A stretch of 64,000 nt of DNA from Vibrio penaeicida (GCF_002933855.1 NZ_BFAQ01000027.1:23259-87258), one strand, 5' to 3'. Counted from the first letter of the stretch, positions 43,268 through 52,263 are shown. Program-made: numbers and translations. The notes: generated by a model from the letters alone, not told the origin.

Positions 43268-43680
43268 ACTGTTTTCCTGTGATTATTCTAATTTATTGAT
43301 GCATAAATATTTGTTATTACTAACAAATTTGATAGTTCGAACACCATGTGAGCATGGCTTCTTTTTTCACAATCAAAGCTATGCACCAATGAGACTAATT
43401 GCATTTATAAATCAACGTAAACAGTCGAAAATGGGATTGCTTTACCTTAATTCGTGGTTCAATTTCGGTCAGTTTCTATTCAAGTGAGACAGTTATCCAA
43501 AATAGGATTTTTATCGCCATCAATTGGAATTTACGTGCTAAGGCATGAGAGAAAAATCAATAGCAGCGACGTTGTTTTTTTGGTCATGAGCTATACCTTT
43601 GAGATTACTTGGGTATATACACGGCACTCGATTTAGTGGATTATCAAACACATCAATGAACTAACACACATATATTCACT
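43268..43680. other. Intergenic region with a repeat-end remnant
   Basis: About 410 bases between divergent genes. TTGAGATTACTTGGGTATA at 43599-43617 matches the right end of the 282-bp repeat at 30822 apart from one base, with no partner end visible, so it may be a remnant. The rest is AT-rich and shows no convincing ORF. Confidence 0.5.
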
Positions 43681-44628
43681 ATGCTTAAAACAATCATCAA
43701 TTGGTTTCCCTTATGGGCTATCTTGGGCTCAGTGGCGGCTTTTTCTGTACCTCACATTTTCGTTCCACTGAAAAGCCAGATAGTTCCCCTACTCACCATC
43801 ATCATGCTTTCAATGGGGCTAACGCTTAAATTAGAAGACTTCCGTCGTCTTTCTTCTAACGTAAAAGCTGTTGGTGTGGGTGTTTTTCTCCAGTTCTCGG
43901 TGATGCCTCTTACCGCATTCATCATCGCGTTAGCGTTCAATATGAACGACTCACTCACCATCGGCATGGTATTGGTCGGCAGTGTGGCGGGAGGAACAGC
44001 ATCGAACGTGATTTGCTACCTCGCAAAGGGGAATGTCGCGTTGTCTATCACCATGACGGCAGTATCTACCCTATTAGGCGTGTTAATGACACCGTTTCTT
44101 GTTGACCTATTTTTGGGTATTAAAGTCGATGTACCTGTCACTCAAATGGTATTCAGCCTCATTAAAATTGTGCTGGTGCCTGTTAGTATTGGCGTGTTGA
44201 TCAATCATTTATTTCACAAGCCTATCGAACGAATTAGCCCAGTTTTGCCTCTGATTTCTATGGCGGCTATCGTGCTAGCGATTGCGATCATCGTAGCGCT
44301 AAATCGAGATCAAATTGCCGATGTCGGTGCTTGGGTATTGATTGCTGTGGTGATTCACAACGGCGTTGGTTTAGCCGCAGGGTATGGTGCATGTCGCATG
44401 TTAGGGTTCGACAGAACCACCTGTAAAACGGTCGCAATCGAAGTGGGTTTACAAAACTCTGGGCTCGCCACTGCGCTTGCCCTTAAGTTCTTCACGCCTC
44501 TAGCGGCGCTACCCGCTGGAATTTTCTCGATTTGGCACAACCTTTCTGGTTCCGTACTGGCGTATTTCTGGTCGAAAGACAGCAAACAACCTGAAGACGA
44601 AAGTTTGAAAGAGCAGACATCGCCCTAG
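43681..44628 (+). CDS. BASS (bile acid:Na+ symporter) family transporter
   Basis: A 315-residue inner-membrane sodium-coupled carrier of the BASS family, which includes PanS for pantoate or ketopantoate. About nine to ten hydrophobic segments are seen. Family marks are MLSMGLTLKLEDFR (residues about 42-55), GSVAGGTASNVICYLAKGNVA near 100 and IEVGLQNSGLATALA near 255, the second core motif. Substrate unknown. It is convergent with the two-component operon; the terminator at 44639 lies between them. Confidence 0.9.
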   Translation: MLKTIINWFPLWAILGSVAAFSVPHIFVPLKSQIVPLLTIIMLSMGLTLKLEDFRRLSSNVKAVGVGVFLQFSVMPLTAFIIALAFNMNDSLTIGMVLVGSVAGGTASNVICYLAKGNVALSITMTAVSTLLGVLMTPFLVDLFLGIKVDVPVTQMVFSLIKIVLVPVSIGVLINHLFHKPIERISPVLPLISMAAIVLAIAIIVALNRDQIADVGAWVLIAVVIHNGVGLAAGYGACRMLGFDRTTCKTVAIEVGLQNSGLATALALKFFTPLAALPAGIFSIWHNLSGSVLAYFWSKDSKQPEDESLKEQTSP

Positions 44629-44638
44629 TTCTTAAAAA

Positions 44639-44676
44639 CATCAGCCGTTAGTAAAACTTGGTGCTAGCGGCTGATG
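44639..44676. terminator. Terminator between convergent genes
   Basis: CATCAGCCG (44639-44647) and CGGCTGATG (44668-44676) form a 9-bp stem, extendable to 13 bp with a G-U pair. The minus strand continues with TTTTT, so it ends the sensor kinase operon; on the plus strand it may end the BASS transcript less efficiently. Confidence 0.75.
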
Positions 44677-44694
44677 GACTTGCTGATAAATCAA

Positions 44695-46119
44695 TCACGC
44701 TTTCACCACTTCTAACACAATGTTAAAACGGCTACCTTTTCCCAGCTCCGACTCCACTGAAATCAATCCATTTAGGCTATCAACCATGGCTTTGGTTAAC
44801 GACAGCCCCAGCCCATAGCCGTGGGTTAAGTTTCGGCTTTCGTCGACTCGGAATAAACGTTTAAAGATCAACTCGTGGAATTCCGGCTCAATGCCAATAC
44901 CCGTGTCTACGATAGAAATTTGGTATTGGTGTGCCGAATTAATCATCGTAGAAAGGGTCACGGTTCCGCCTTCTGGCGTGTATTTCAAAGCATTATCCAA
45001 CACGTTAACAATAATTTGCGTTAGCTTATTGGCATCGGCTTTCGCTAAATGGCTATCCGCCAATTCCAGATTCAACGTGATACCGTTTACCTCTGCGATG
45101 TCTTCATACCAACTTGCGACCGTTTTCACGATGGTATTGGGGTCGATGTTTTCCAACAGGGTTGGCTTTTTCCCCGTTAACTCGTCATTAAGCTTCATTA
45201 GTGCCGTGAGCAAGTTATTGGCTTGAGTTGAATTCTCTGCGCAATCGCTAAGGGCTTGGGTAAGCGTGGTATTTGACTGTATAAGGTGCTCTGGTGTTGG
45301 GGAAAGGTTAGGGAGAGACAGCGCCTTTTCTGCGGTTAAGTGAATGCGAGTCAGCGGCGTTCGTAAATCGTGTGCAATGGCGTCCAACGTTCTATCGAGT
45401 GTCGTAATGCAGGTTGTCAGCTTGCTCAACATGTTATGAACGCTGCTATAAAGCAAAGCAAAACCCCCACTCACGTTCCCTACTTGGGTTGTGGCGATGT
45501 CACTTAAATTGCCTTCATCTAAGCGTTGAATATCCTCCGCTAGATGGGATAACGGGCGCAGTGTTTTGGTTAACAACCTATGGACTAATAAGGCAGTAAT
45601 CAAAGCCAACAGCACCACTGAAAGGCAGGTAATCAGCCAATTTTTAAACGCCGAGGCATAACGAGAATTCAAATCCACTATCAAACGAAAAACCTGTTTT
45701 TTGCCATTCAGTTGAATGGCAAGATGAGGCTGCGTGAGGAAATAGGCGAAATTCTGAGAATCCCAATCCATCACCGACTTTTCTAGCCCGTACATAGGGA
45801 ATTCGTCCCCCGCTAGATAATTCAGCGCACCTTTCTCGTCAGACAAATACACAGCAATATGGTTTTCATACAATCGCTGCTGATTAGATTCGATAACATG
45901 CACCAATTTTTCGTCCGATTCGTAGGTAAGAATGCGTTGGTACTCCGTCGACAAGCTGTGCAGATATTTCTTTTCCTCTTGGTACGAGTCGAAGAAAAAC
46001 ACAATGCCGATCAACATTAAGATCACCACCAAACCTCCAAATAGCAGAGTCATAAACTGGGTAAACAGCTGCTTTTTGGCTTGTTGCAGCGCCAACTCAA
46101 TGTTCTGCTTTGAGGACAT
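44695..46119 (-). CDS. Two-component sensor histidine kinase
   Basis: A 474-residue membrane kinase. Two membrane segments (about 20-43 and 160-180) frame a periplasmic sensor loop of about 115 residues that I do not recognise. A HAMP domain follows (about 180-235), then the dimerisation box with the phosphorylated His250 (AIAHDLRTPLTRIHL) and an ATPase domain with N, G1 and G2 boxes (IIVNVLDNALKYTPEGGTV, VDTGIGIEPEF, GYGLGLSLTKAMVDS). Its start overlaps the end of the response regulator gene by 23 bases. The periplasmic loop may sense a partner such as the divergent HbpS-like protein. Confidence 0.93.
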   Translation of the reverse strand: MSSKQNIELALQQAKKQLFTQFMTLLFGGLVVILMLIGIVFFFDSYQEEKKYLHSLSTEYQRILTYESDEKLVHVIESNQQRLYENHIAVYLSDEKGALNYLAGDEFPMYGLEKSVMDWDSQNFAYFLTQPHLAIQLNGKKQVFRLIVDLNSRYASAFKNWLITCLSVVLLALITALLVHRLLTKTLRPLSHLAEDIQRLDEGNLSDIATTQVGNVSGGFALLYSSVHNMLSKLTTCITTLDRTLDAIAHDLRTPLTRIHLTAEKALSLPNLSPTPEHLIQSNTTLTQALSDCAENSTQANNLLTALMKLNDELTGKKPTLLENIDPNTIVKTVASWYEDIAEVNGITLNLELADSHLAKADANKLTQIIVNVLDNALKYTPEGGTVTLSTMINSAHQYQISIVDTGIGIEPEFHELIFKRLFRVDESRNLTHGYGLGLSLTKAMVDSLNGLISVESELGKGSRFNIVLEVVKA

Positions 46120-46777
46120 ACCCTACCCCTCGAATGGTATGAATAAGCGACTGATCAAAGCCTTTATCCAATTTGGCTCGCAAGCGGCAAACTAATACAT
46201 CCACTACGTTGGTTTGAGGATCGAATTGATACCCCCAAACCGATTCCAAAATATTGGTTTTCGACAGCACCATATCAGGGTTCTGCAACAGCAAATACGC
46301 CAGCGCAAATTCCCGCTGGTTTAAGGCAATCGCTTTGCCACTGCGTGTTAAATCTCGCTTAAGAGGATCGAGCTCCACATCGCGGTATTTTAGAGTGTTG
46401 TTTTGGGTAGACGAGACCGACATTCGACGCAATAAGGTTTGGCAACGCACCAATAATTCGCTGAATGCAAACGGCTTAATTAAGTAATCGTCTGCCCCTG
46501 CTTTTAGCCCTTGCACTCGCTCTTCTACCGAATGTTTGGCGCTTAATATGATCACAGGCATCGCGTGCCCTTCACCACGAAGCTCAGATAAAATCTGAAA
46601 GCCATCCTTCCCGGGAAGCATAATGTCGAGAATCAGAATATCGAACGGTTCGCTTTTGGCAAGATGCGCACCATCTAGCCCATTAGCAGTGTGAGTAACG
46701 CTGTACCCTTCTTGCTCTAAACCTTGAACAACAAAATCAGCGATAAAGCTATCGTCTTCAATGAGTAACACTCTCAC
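46097..46777 (-). CDS. OmpR-family response regulator
   Basis: A 226-residue regulator: receiver domain with Asp51 as phosphoacceptor (LILDIMLPGKDGF), acidic pair EDD at 7-9 and Lys in LIKPFAFSELL, and a winged-helix DNA-binding domain (about 130-225; LNQREFALAYLLLQNPDMVL and VWGYQFDPQTNVVDVLVCRL). It is the first gene of the operon with the kinase. The divergent gene across 159 bp encodes an exported HbpS/GlcG-like protein, and a 22-bp spaced direct repeat in that gap is a likely binding site. Confidence 0.95.
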   Translation of the reverse strand: MRVLLIEDDSFIADFVVQGLEQEGYSVTHTANGLDGAHLAKSEPFDILILDIMLPGKDGFQILSELRGEGHAMPVIILSAKHSVEERVQGLKAGADDYLIKPFAFSELLVRCQTLLRRMSVSSTQNNTLKYRDVELDPLKRDLTRSGKAIALNQREFALAYLLLQNPDMVLSKTNILESVWGYQFDPQTNVVDVLVCRLRAKLDKGFDQSLIHTIRGVGYVLKAEH

Positions 46778-46840
46778 TCTGGCTTCCTTGTCATTAACCT
46801 ACGGGAAAATTCTAACAGCTTTTTTGCGAATAATTTGAAC

Positions 46841-46878
46841 ATTACAAGTTTGTAATCTTGGTGAAAGCATTCTGTAAT
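46841..46878. promoter_or_regulatory. Candidate response-regulator box
   Basis: TGTAAT occurs at 46851-46856 and 46873-46878, exactly 22 bp apart (two helical turns), and the first copy is part of the palindrome-like ATTACAAGTTTGTAAT (46841-46856). OmpR-class regulators usually bind such direct repeats. It lies between the regulator and the HbpS-like gene. Confidence 0.5.
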
Positions 46879-46936
46879 TCCGCTTCTTATAGGATGGGTT
46901 CGTCAAACAAAAACCGCCAATAATGAGGAAGAAAAA

Positions 46937-47434
46937 ATGAACATCAAACACACTGCTCTAGCTGCTGCACTTACGTTAACTGGATTGATGAGCACCAATG
47001 CTTTCGCCGCAGAAAGTAAGACCGTGAACGTCGCTAACATTGCTTCACAAACCGCGTTTAAATTAGCGATGGAATCGGTACACCAATGCCATTCGCAAGG
47101 TTACCGAGTGAGTACCACGGTTGTGGATACCGCCGGACGAGTCGTGGCGCAGCTTCGCGCTGACAACGCAAGCACTCACACGCTAGAAAGCTCACGTAAG
47201 AAAGCGTTCACCGCTGTGAGCATGAAGCAACCAACAGCAAACCTAATGAAGACCATTTCAGAAAAACCGATTCTGCAACCATTGAAAGACATGGACGACA
47301 ACCTACTGCTATTGGCGGGTGGTATTCCACTCAAAGTAAATAACCAAATCATCGGCGCAATCGGCGTGGGTGGTGCTCCGGGTGGCCACCTCGATGTTGC
47401 TTGTGCAGAAGCCGCGATTAAAAAAGTGCTCTAA
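46937..47434 (+). CDS. Exported HbpS/GlcG-like (DUF336) protein
   Basis: A 165-residue member of the GlcG/HbpS family with a signal peptide (cleavage after FAA, residue about 25), so it acts in the periplasm. Family marks are YRVSTTVVDTAGRVVAQLR (about 55-73), LESSRKKAFTAVSMKQPT and GGIPLKVNNQIIGAIGVGG near 135-153. HbpS of Streptomyces binds or degrades haem and modulates a two-component sensor kinase, SenS. Here a kinase/regulator pair is divergent 159 bp away, an arrangement that suggests, but does not prove, a similar accessory sensor. GAGGAAGAAAAA precedes the ATG. Confidence 0.85.
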   Translation: MNIKHTALAAALTLTGLMSTNAFAAESKTVNVANIASQTAFKLAMESVHQCHSQGYRVSTTVVDTAGRVVAQLRADNASTHTLESSRKKAFTAVSMKQPTANLMKTISEKPILQPLKDMDDNLLLLAGGIPLKVNNQIIGAIGVGGAPGGHLDVACAEAAIKKVL

Positions 47435-47491
47435 TACCCTGAGCCTAAAGGAATTGCTCTAACGAGCTGAGTTTAAGGAACATCAGTGGGA

Positions 47492-47529
47492 AATCTTGAG
47501 TGGGAGCTCTTGGTCTCCCATTTAAGATT
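47492..47529. other. Hairpin downstream of the HbpS-like gene
   Basis: TGGGAG/CTCCCA (47501-47506, 47515-47520) is flanked by AATCTT/AAGATT (47492-47497, 47524-47529), giving a two-part stem. There is no T-run, so termination strength is doubtful. Confidence 0.45.
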
Positions 47530-47668
47530 CACAATGCTTTTCATATGCAATACATCGCATTATGGAATCAAATACGCATTTCATAAACATTACGAATGAT
47601 ATTCAACTCCATCCATTTTATCTTCAGGTCGCTTTTTAAGCACATAATGATAAAAGGATGCAAACACA

Positions 47669-49369
47669 ATGAATAAAGGATATAAACTTTCAGCGCTCGC
47701 GATAGCCGTTACCGCGTGCAGCAGCTTTTCTGCCTTCGCTAACGTTGGTGAAGACCCTATCAACTCCCCTTTCATAAAAAATGTGAAAGGCACCATCGTT
47801 GAAGATCACTCTTCTCACCCCGTTCAGCGCAATGAGCTTTCACGCAATATGTTCAGCGACCCAGCCGCCCACCGCGGCGATTGGTTCAATGCTTCGCCAA
47901 ACTCTTCTGTGATTCAAGGCTCTGGCGTCGATTTCGTTTACGACCACCTTATGCCACCGCTTCAGCCTCAACCTATCATTGTTGCGGTACTGGATTCGGG
48001 TGTGGATGTTGAACACGAAGACTTGAAAAATAAGCTGTGGACTAACGAAGATGAAATCCCAGACAACGGCATCGACGACGATGGCAATGGATACATCGAT
48101 GATGTTCATGGCTGGAACTTCTTGGGGAACTCACTTGGCATCAACATGGATCACGACACCCTAGAAGTGACCCGTGAATACAAAAAGTACCTTCGCCTTA
48201 AAGAAGCAGGGTACTGGATCCCACCGAAAAAACGCGCCTACTACGAAGGCGTGGAAGCCGATTACTTAGAGTCGGTAACCTACTACCAAAACGCATTAGA
48301 TGAAGTTAACCAAGCCATTGTTCAAGCAAATCAGTTCAAAGCCGATATTTTGGCTGTTGTCGCTCACACCGATTTCACGAAAGAAGGGCTTCAAGTACTG
48401 CTGACGCATTCCGACCCAGCAGTGGTTATTGCCGCGCAAGGCCTGCTTACTGTGTTTGAAAAGTGGCGCTCGTTTGACTACCTAGATTCGCGTTTAAGCC
48501 GCTATCAAGAATCCATTAACTACCACTACAACCTAGACTTTGATCCTCGTAGAGACATTGTGATGGACGACCCAAGAAACCCTTGGGAGAGAGGCTATGG
48601 TAACAACGATGTGAAAGGACCTGTCGGCAGACACGGTACACACGTCGCCGGTATTATTGCCGCAGAACGTGGAAATAATGTGGGTGTAGATGGCGTGGCG
48701 GATTACGCGCAAATCATGGCAGTACGCATGGTTCCAAATGGTGATGAGCGCGATAAAGACATTGCCAATGCGGTTCGTTATGCTGTCGATAACGGTGCGA
48801 AAATCATCAACATGAGCTTTGGTAAAAGCTACTCACCTCGCAAATACATTGTTGATAACGCCTTCCTTTACGCTGCCAGTAGAGGCGTGTTGATTGTTCA
48901 CTCTGCGGGTAATAGCAGCACCGACAACGACATCAAGCCAAGCTATCCAAACCGATTCGCTAAATACTACGCTTCTTACCCTATCCCAACGTGGATGGAT
49001 GTAGGCGCTTCGTCGAAATTGGCAGATGAAACCTTGGTTACTTACTTCAGTAGCTTCGGGCAGAAATCCGTTGATGTTTTTGCACCGGGTCACCGAGTGT
49101 TATCGACCACGCCAGACAACACTTACGCCGCTTACAGTGGCACAAGTATGGCTGCGCCGGTTGTTTCTGGTGTCGCGGCACTGATTTGGTCTCGTTACCC
49201 TGATTTATCAGCAAAAGAGCTAAAAAAGTTGCTGAAGGATTACTCAACAACGTACCCAGAGCTGCTGGTTAAGAAACCTTCTTCACCAGAAACGCTGGTT
49301 CCATTTAGCAGCCTGTCTAGTTCAGGTGGTGTAGTGAGCGCTGAAGCAGTCTTCGCTGAGTTGGATTAG
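47669..49369 (+). CDS. Secreted S8 peptidase with a large insertion
   Basis: A 566-residue subtilase with signal peptide (cleavage after AFA, residue about 24) and no clear I9 propeptide or C-terminal PPC. Catalytic residues are Asp109 (AVLDSGVDVEHEDL), His322 (RHGTHVAGII), Asn in HSAGNSS, and Ser493 (YSGTSMAAPVVSG). The Asp-to-His spacing of about 213 residues is far above the usual 35-50; the insert is helical and includes a Ca-loop-like DDDGNGYIDD (137-146). The segment WTNEDEIPDNGIDDDGNGY is one I recall from Bacteroidota S8 proteases, which hints at gene transfer. Monocistronic with a strong terminator. Confidence 0.92.
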   Translation: MNKGYKLSALAIAVTACSSFSAFANVGEDPINSPFIKNVKGTIVEDHSSHPVQRNELSRNMFSDPAAHRGDWFNASPNSSVIQGSGVDFVYDHLMPPLQPQPIIVAVLDSGVDVEHEDLKNKLWTNEDEIPDNGIDDDGNGYIDDVHGWNFLGNSLGINMDHDTLEVTREYKKYLRLKEAGYWIPPKKRAYYEGVEADYLESVTYYQNALDEVNQAIVQANQFKADILAVVAHTDFTKEGLQVLLTHSDPAVVIAAQGLLTVFEKWRSFDYLDSRLSRYQESINYHYNLDFDPRRDIVMDDPRNPWERGYGNNDVKGPVGRHGTHVAGIIAAERGNNVGVDGVADYAQIMAVRMVPNGDERDKDIANAVRYAVDNGAKIINMSFGKSYSPRKYIVDNAFLYAASRGVLIVHSAGNSSTDNDIKPSYPNRFAKYYASYPIPTWMDVGASSKLADETLVTYFSSFGQKSVDVFAPGHRVLSTTPDNTYAAYSGTSMAAPVVSGVAALIWSRYPDLSAKELKKLLKDYSTTYPELLVKKPSSPETLVPFSSLSSSGGVVSAEAVFAELD

Positions 49370-49428
49370 TAGATATAGCTCAATGCTGAAAAACCATTCT
49401 TTTATGGATTGAAGCATTATTCGTTAAA

Positions 49429-49458
49429 ACGCCCGATGTGCTGCATCGGGCGTTTTTT
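49429..49458 (+). terminator. Terminator of the S8 peptidase gene
   Basis: ACGCCCGATG (49429-49438) pairs perfectly over 10 bp with CATCGGGCGT (49444-49453), 5-base loop, then a T-run. Confidence 0.88.
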
Positions 49459-49863
49459 GTTTTCGAATGCACTCAAGCTTTCAGTTGGAGCCGACTATAA
49501 TACACTTCCACTATCTTTAGTGATATTAAGCCCAAATTTATTCTGCTAGAAGAATGTCAATTAATGTTTATAACTTCCAACCTGTGATCTCCACTCCTTT
49601 TATTACAACAAACAAACTTCATACTATCGCAATCAGTTGAAATTCACTTTCAACCCAATCAATATAGCGTCATCGTAAATAAAGAAGATAATAAAAATAT
49701 AACTACATAAATAAAACCAATTTAAAGTAATTAAAAACAATAAAATTATTTAACTAATATCTTCATAGGTTTTCTAAATCAATAAATAAACCTAAGTGTA
49801 ATATTTACTAATAAATATTACTTAGTACCTACACGCCTTAATAAAAAATAAAAAGGAATAACT
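49459..49863. other. AT-rich intergenic region
   Basis: About 400 bases, nearly all A/T from 49680 to 49860, upstream of the S1 protease gene. It probably holds its promoter; AAAGGAATAACT directly precedes the ATG and is a good ribosome-binding site. No other feature is supported. Confidence 0.45.
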
Positions 49864-50859
49864 ATGAAAAAAAATAGCATGCTGACTTACTTTGTTCCAA
49901 TCGCTACTATTGCAGCGGTTTATTCTTCTCAAGCTCACGCAGTTTATAACGGGGTCGAAGTGGTACCTCAAGACGAAGCTTACATGGTTTACTTACTGGG
50001 TGCAGGAACGACGTGTAGTGGAGCACTCATTGCTCCAAACACTGTTCTAACCGCTGCACATTGCGCTTTCGACAATTTGAACGCTCATTTTCTATATTCC
50101 AAAAATAAAGATGGGACTGTAAATGGTGAAAGCAGAAAAGTAGTTAAAGCTCATTCAATTAACCACTTATACACTTTTGATGATCCTAGAAAGTACTACG
50201 ACATCGCGATTTTAGAGCTTGAAAGCACACCTGACCACGTTGAGTTTCTTCCAGTTGCTTCAGGCAGTATTCCATTGGGTGCCGAAGTTTACCCACTCGG
50301 GTATTCTTCAGGTCAATTGAAAAAGATGCCTGTTCCTGCGAGAGTTGCGGCAAAAGAGAACTCTAAAGCTTATTACATCGAGGCGTATTTCTCCCAATGC
50401 CCTAACTCCCCTAATTATTCAAATACCTACTACAACCAACCAAGTGTGAAAGGAGACGAGGCTAGGTGCAGTTATTTGGAATATGCGTTCGAAAATAGAA
50501 GAGAACCTATAAGCCAAACACAATATACAATTAGTGTTGAAAACCCGTCTTTACCTCCTTCTCATCCAGATTACTCTTTAGATGAAAGTAGCGGTTTTGT
50601 CACTAAATATGGCAGCACGAGAGGTGATAGTGGAGGTCCGCTTATATTTGATGGCAAAATTTATGGGGTAGCAAGCTCCGTTACCAACATTTTCTCAGCA
50701 CCACACAATGTAGCTACCTTCTATGAAGGTTTTGGCCGCGAAGGAGCCTACAATTGGATCGTTGAAACGGTGAAAGATATTCAGACACGAGTAACAGCAA
50801 ACCGCTTATCTTCAGAAGAAAAACCGGAGTTTAGACCAATTATCTTCCCTGATTACTAA
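49864..50859 (+). CDS. Secreted trypsin-like serine protease
   Basis: A 331-residue S1 peptidase with signal peptide (cleavage after AHA, about residue 26), activation-type N-terminus VYNGVEV, His66 (LTAAHCAFD), Asp113 (YYDIAILEL) and Ser256 (TRGDSGGPLIF). Cys51 and Cys67 flank the His site as in trypsin and should form the usual disulphide. The segment 175-235 is an insert with Asn/Tyr/Ser-rich text. No C-terminal binding domain. The coding region is more AT-rich than its neighbours, as is the region upstream. Confidence 0.92.
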   Translation: MKKNSMLTYFVPIATIAAVYSSQAHAVYNGVEVVPQDEAYMVYLLGAGTTCSGALIAPNTVLTAAHCAFDNLNAHFLYSKNKDGTVNGESRKVVKAHSINHLYTFDDPRKYYDIAILELESTPDHVEFLPVASGSIPLGAEVYPLGYSSGQLKKMPVPARVAAKENSKAYYIEAYFSQCPNSPNYSNTYYNQPSVKGDEARCSYLEYAFENRREPISQTQYTISVENPSLPPSHPDYSLDESSGFVTKYGSTRGDSGGPLIFDGKIYGVASSVTNIFSAPHNVATFYEGFGREGAYNWIVETVKDIQTRVTANRLSSEEKPEFRPIIFPDY

Positions 50860-50882
50860 ATCTTTAGCTTGCTGAATTGTAG

Positions 50883-50910
50883 AATGCCAGTCAATTAGTT
50901 GACTGGTATT
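50883..50910 (+). terminator. Terminator of the S1 protease gene
   Basis: CCAGTCAA (50887-50894) and TTGACTGG (50899-50906) form the core of a 12-bp stem with one G-U pair, 4-base loop, followed by ATTATTGTT, 24 bases past the stop. Confidence 0.65.
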
Positions 50911-50951
50911 ATTGTTAAATTTCAATATCCTACCCAATCCCTAAAGATAAG

Positions 50952-51551
50952 TTACTCACTGCAAGAACCTAAAAATTCTTCTAACTTCGTATTTGAAAAA
51001 GGGAGTTCACTTAAATATTTAGAATTTAAGATAGAAAGCGTTGCAACGATTTGCTCGTCCGAGAAGCTATCAAAGTCAACGTTAGGGAAATCACCAAAGG
51101 ATCCTTTTTTTATTTCGTTTCTGCACATTTCATCAATATTGATCATCTCGCTGATTTCATCTTTCAAATCTAACGCACTAAAGCAAGCATTTGTTCCGTC
51201 TACCTTAATGGTTTTAACGTAGTTAAGTGATACTTCTGCACCTGCCACTGCGAGATCAATATAGTGATCTTGCAATAACAAATGTGGGTTCCTTGTTAAC
51301 GCTTTAGCAGATTTGTCGAAATTTAACCCCCAACCAAACTCCATTATACAGCGGTGCTCTTTTTTTAACTCCATGTATTTGTTCGTAGGGTTTAGTGAGT
51401 TTTTAAGCTCTTCCATTAGAGTCACGTAGTTATTAATGTCTCTTTTTGGTTCTTCTTTTTCACCAATGGAAAAATATATTGCAGCAGCAACTATTGCTAA
51501 TACTATTATCGTTACGAGAAAATAAATAAAATAATCAAATTTGGTTTTCAA
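50952..51551 (-). CDS. Single-pass membrane protein of unknown function
   Basis: A 199-residue protein I do not recognise. One N-terminal membrane segment (about residues 8-30, YFLVTIIVLAIVAAAIYFSI) is followed by a hydrophilic domain with five Cys (RCIMEFG, ACFSAL, MCRNEI, GSCSE near the end), which would face the periplasm and could be disulphide-bonded. AT-rich like its neighbour. Convergent with the S1 protease gene; a functional link such as an inhibitor is possible but there is no evidence for it. Confidence 0.6.
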   Translation of the reverse strand: MKTKFDYFIYFLVTIIVLAIVAAAIYFSIGEKEEPKRDINNYVTLMEELKNSLNPTNKYMELKKEHRCIMEFGWGLNFDKSAKALTRNPHLLLQDHYIDLAVAGAEVSLNYVKTIKVDGTNACFSALDLKDEISEMINIDEMCRNEIKKGSFGDFPNVDFDSFSDEQIVATLSILNSKYLSELPFSNTKLEEFLGSCSE

Positions 51552-51967
51552 AATAAAGGCTCACATTACATAAATATTTAGGTGTTCATAGCCCTGGATG
51601 TTTTACGAACCCCGTTTCTCGCAGAAGAGTACGGGAAAATTTTCAGCGAACAATACTTTTTATCGATAAGTGAGATATTGAACTCTATACATATAAAAAG
51701 TTTCGATTTTCACTTTCTTTTAAAGCTCATTTTTGAAAAAACCACTAATTTATAGATGACTATATTTAAGCCTTGTTTTAAACAATTACCCCAGCAAAAA
51801 GCAACCTTTATTCAAAATCTGACTTTTCCACTTCTACAGCCATAAGCTTTAAAGATGTCATTAATCAATAATCTGGCAACATGCGAGCGCTTTATGGAAA
51901 AGCTTGGGATTTAACATCAAGCATTTCCGTTTTGAATACTTCGCTTGAGTAAAGGTAATTAGAAATT
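51552..51967. other. Intergenic region before a decayed gene
   Basis: About 415 bases with no supported gene. It is AT-rich; small ORFs on the minus strand have no conserved character. It probably contains former promoter sequence of the pseudogene that follows. Confidence 0.4.
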
Positions 51968-52203
51968 ATGTATAAATTTGTTGTTTCCCTTCTCTCTTTC
52001 ACGATCCTGAAAAATGCCAATGGACGTCTAAAGAAAACGTGTATCTGATTTCTCCAACGCTGGAAAACGAGATGCCCAATGCTGCCGACAGACTTTTTAC
52101 CATGATGCTGGATGCGCAAACCAACGAGAAAAAGCTAACTGTATTTGTCGACGGTTGTGTAGACCAACAACCCAGAATTACAGGCTTAAAACTCAGTAAA
52201 TAA
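51968..52203 (+). pseudogene. Remnant of a small secreted protein gene
   Basis: ATG at 51968 opens a signal-peptide-like start (MYKFVVSLLSFTI), then the frame is broken. From 52003 a different frame runs without a stop to TAA 52201-52203, reading DPEKCQWTSKENVYLISPTL and ending VFVDGCVDQQPRITGLKLSK. The second part has two Cys and resembles the C-terminal half of small secreted Vibrio proteins in which the second Cys is in a F-V-x-G-C motif; that is my recollection. Both parts together span 236 bases, not a multiple of three, so a deletion or frameshift has removed the middle. Not annotated as functional. Confidence 0.6.
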
Positions 52204-52263
52204 GGCGTATTTAGCTCGCTGGATCAGCCATATAGGAAGGGCATAAGTAGCTTGAGTGCAGAA

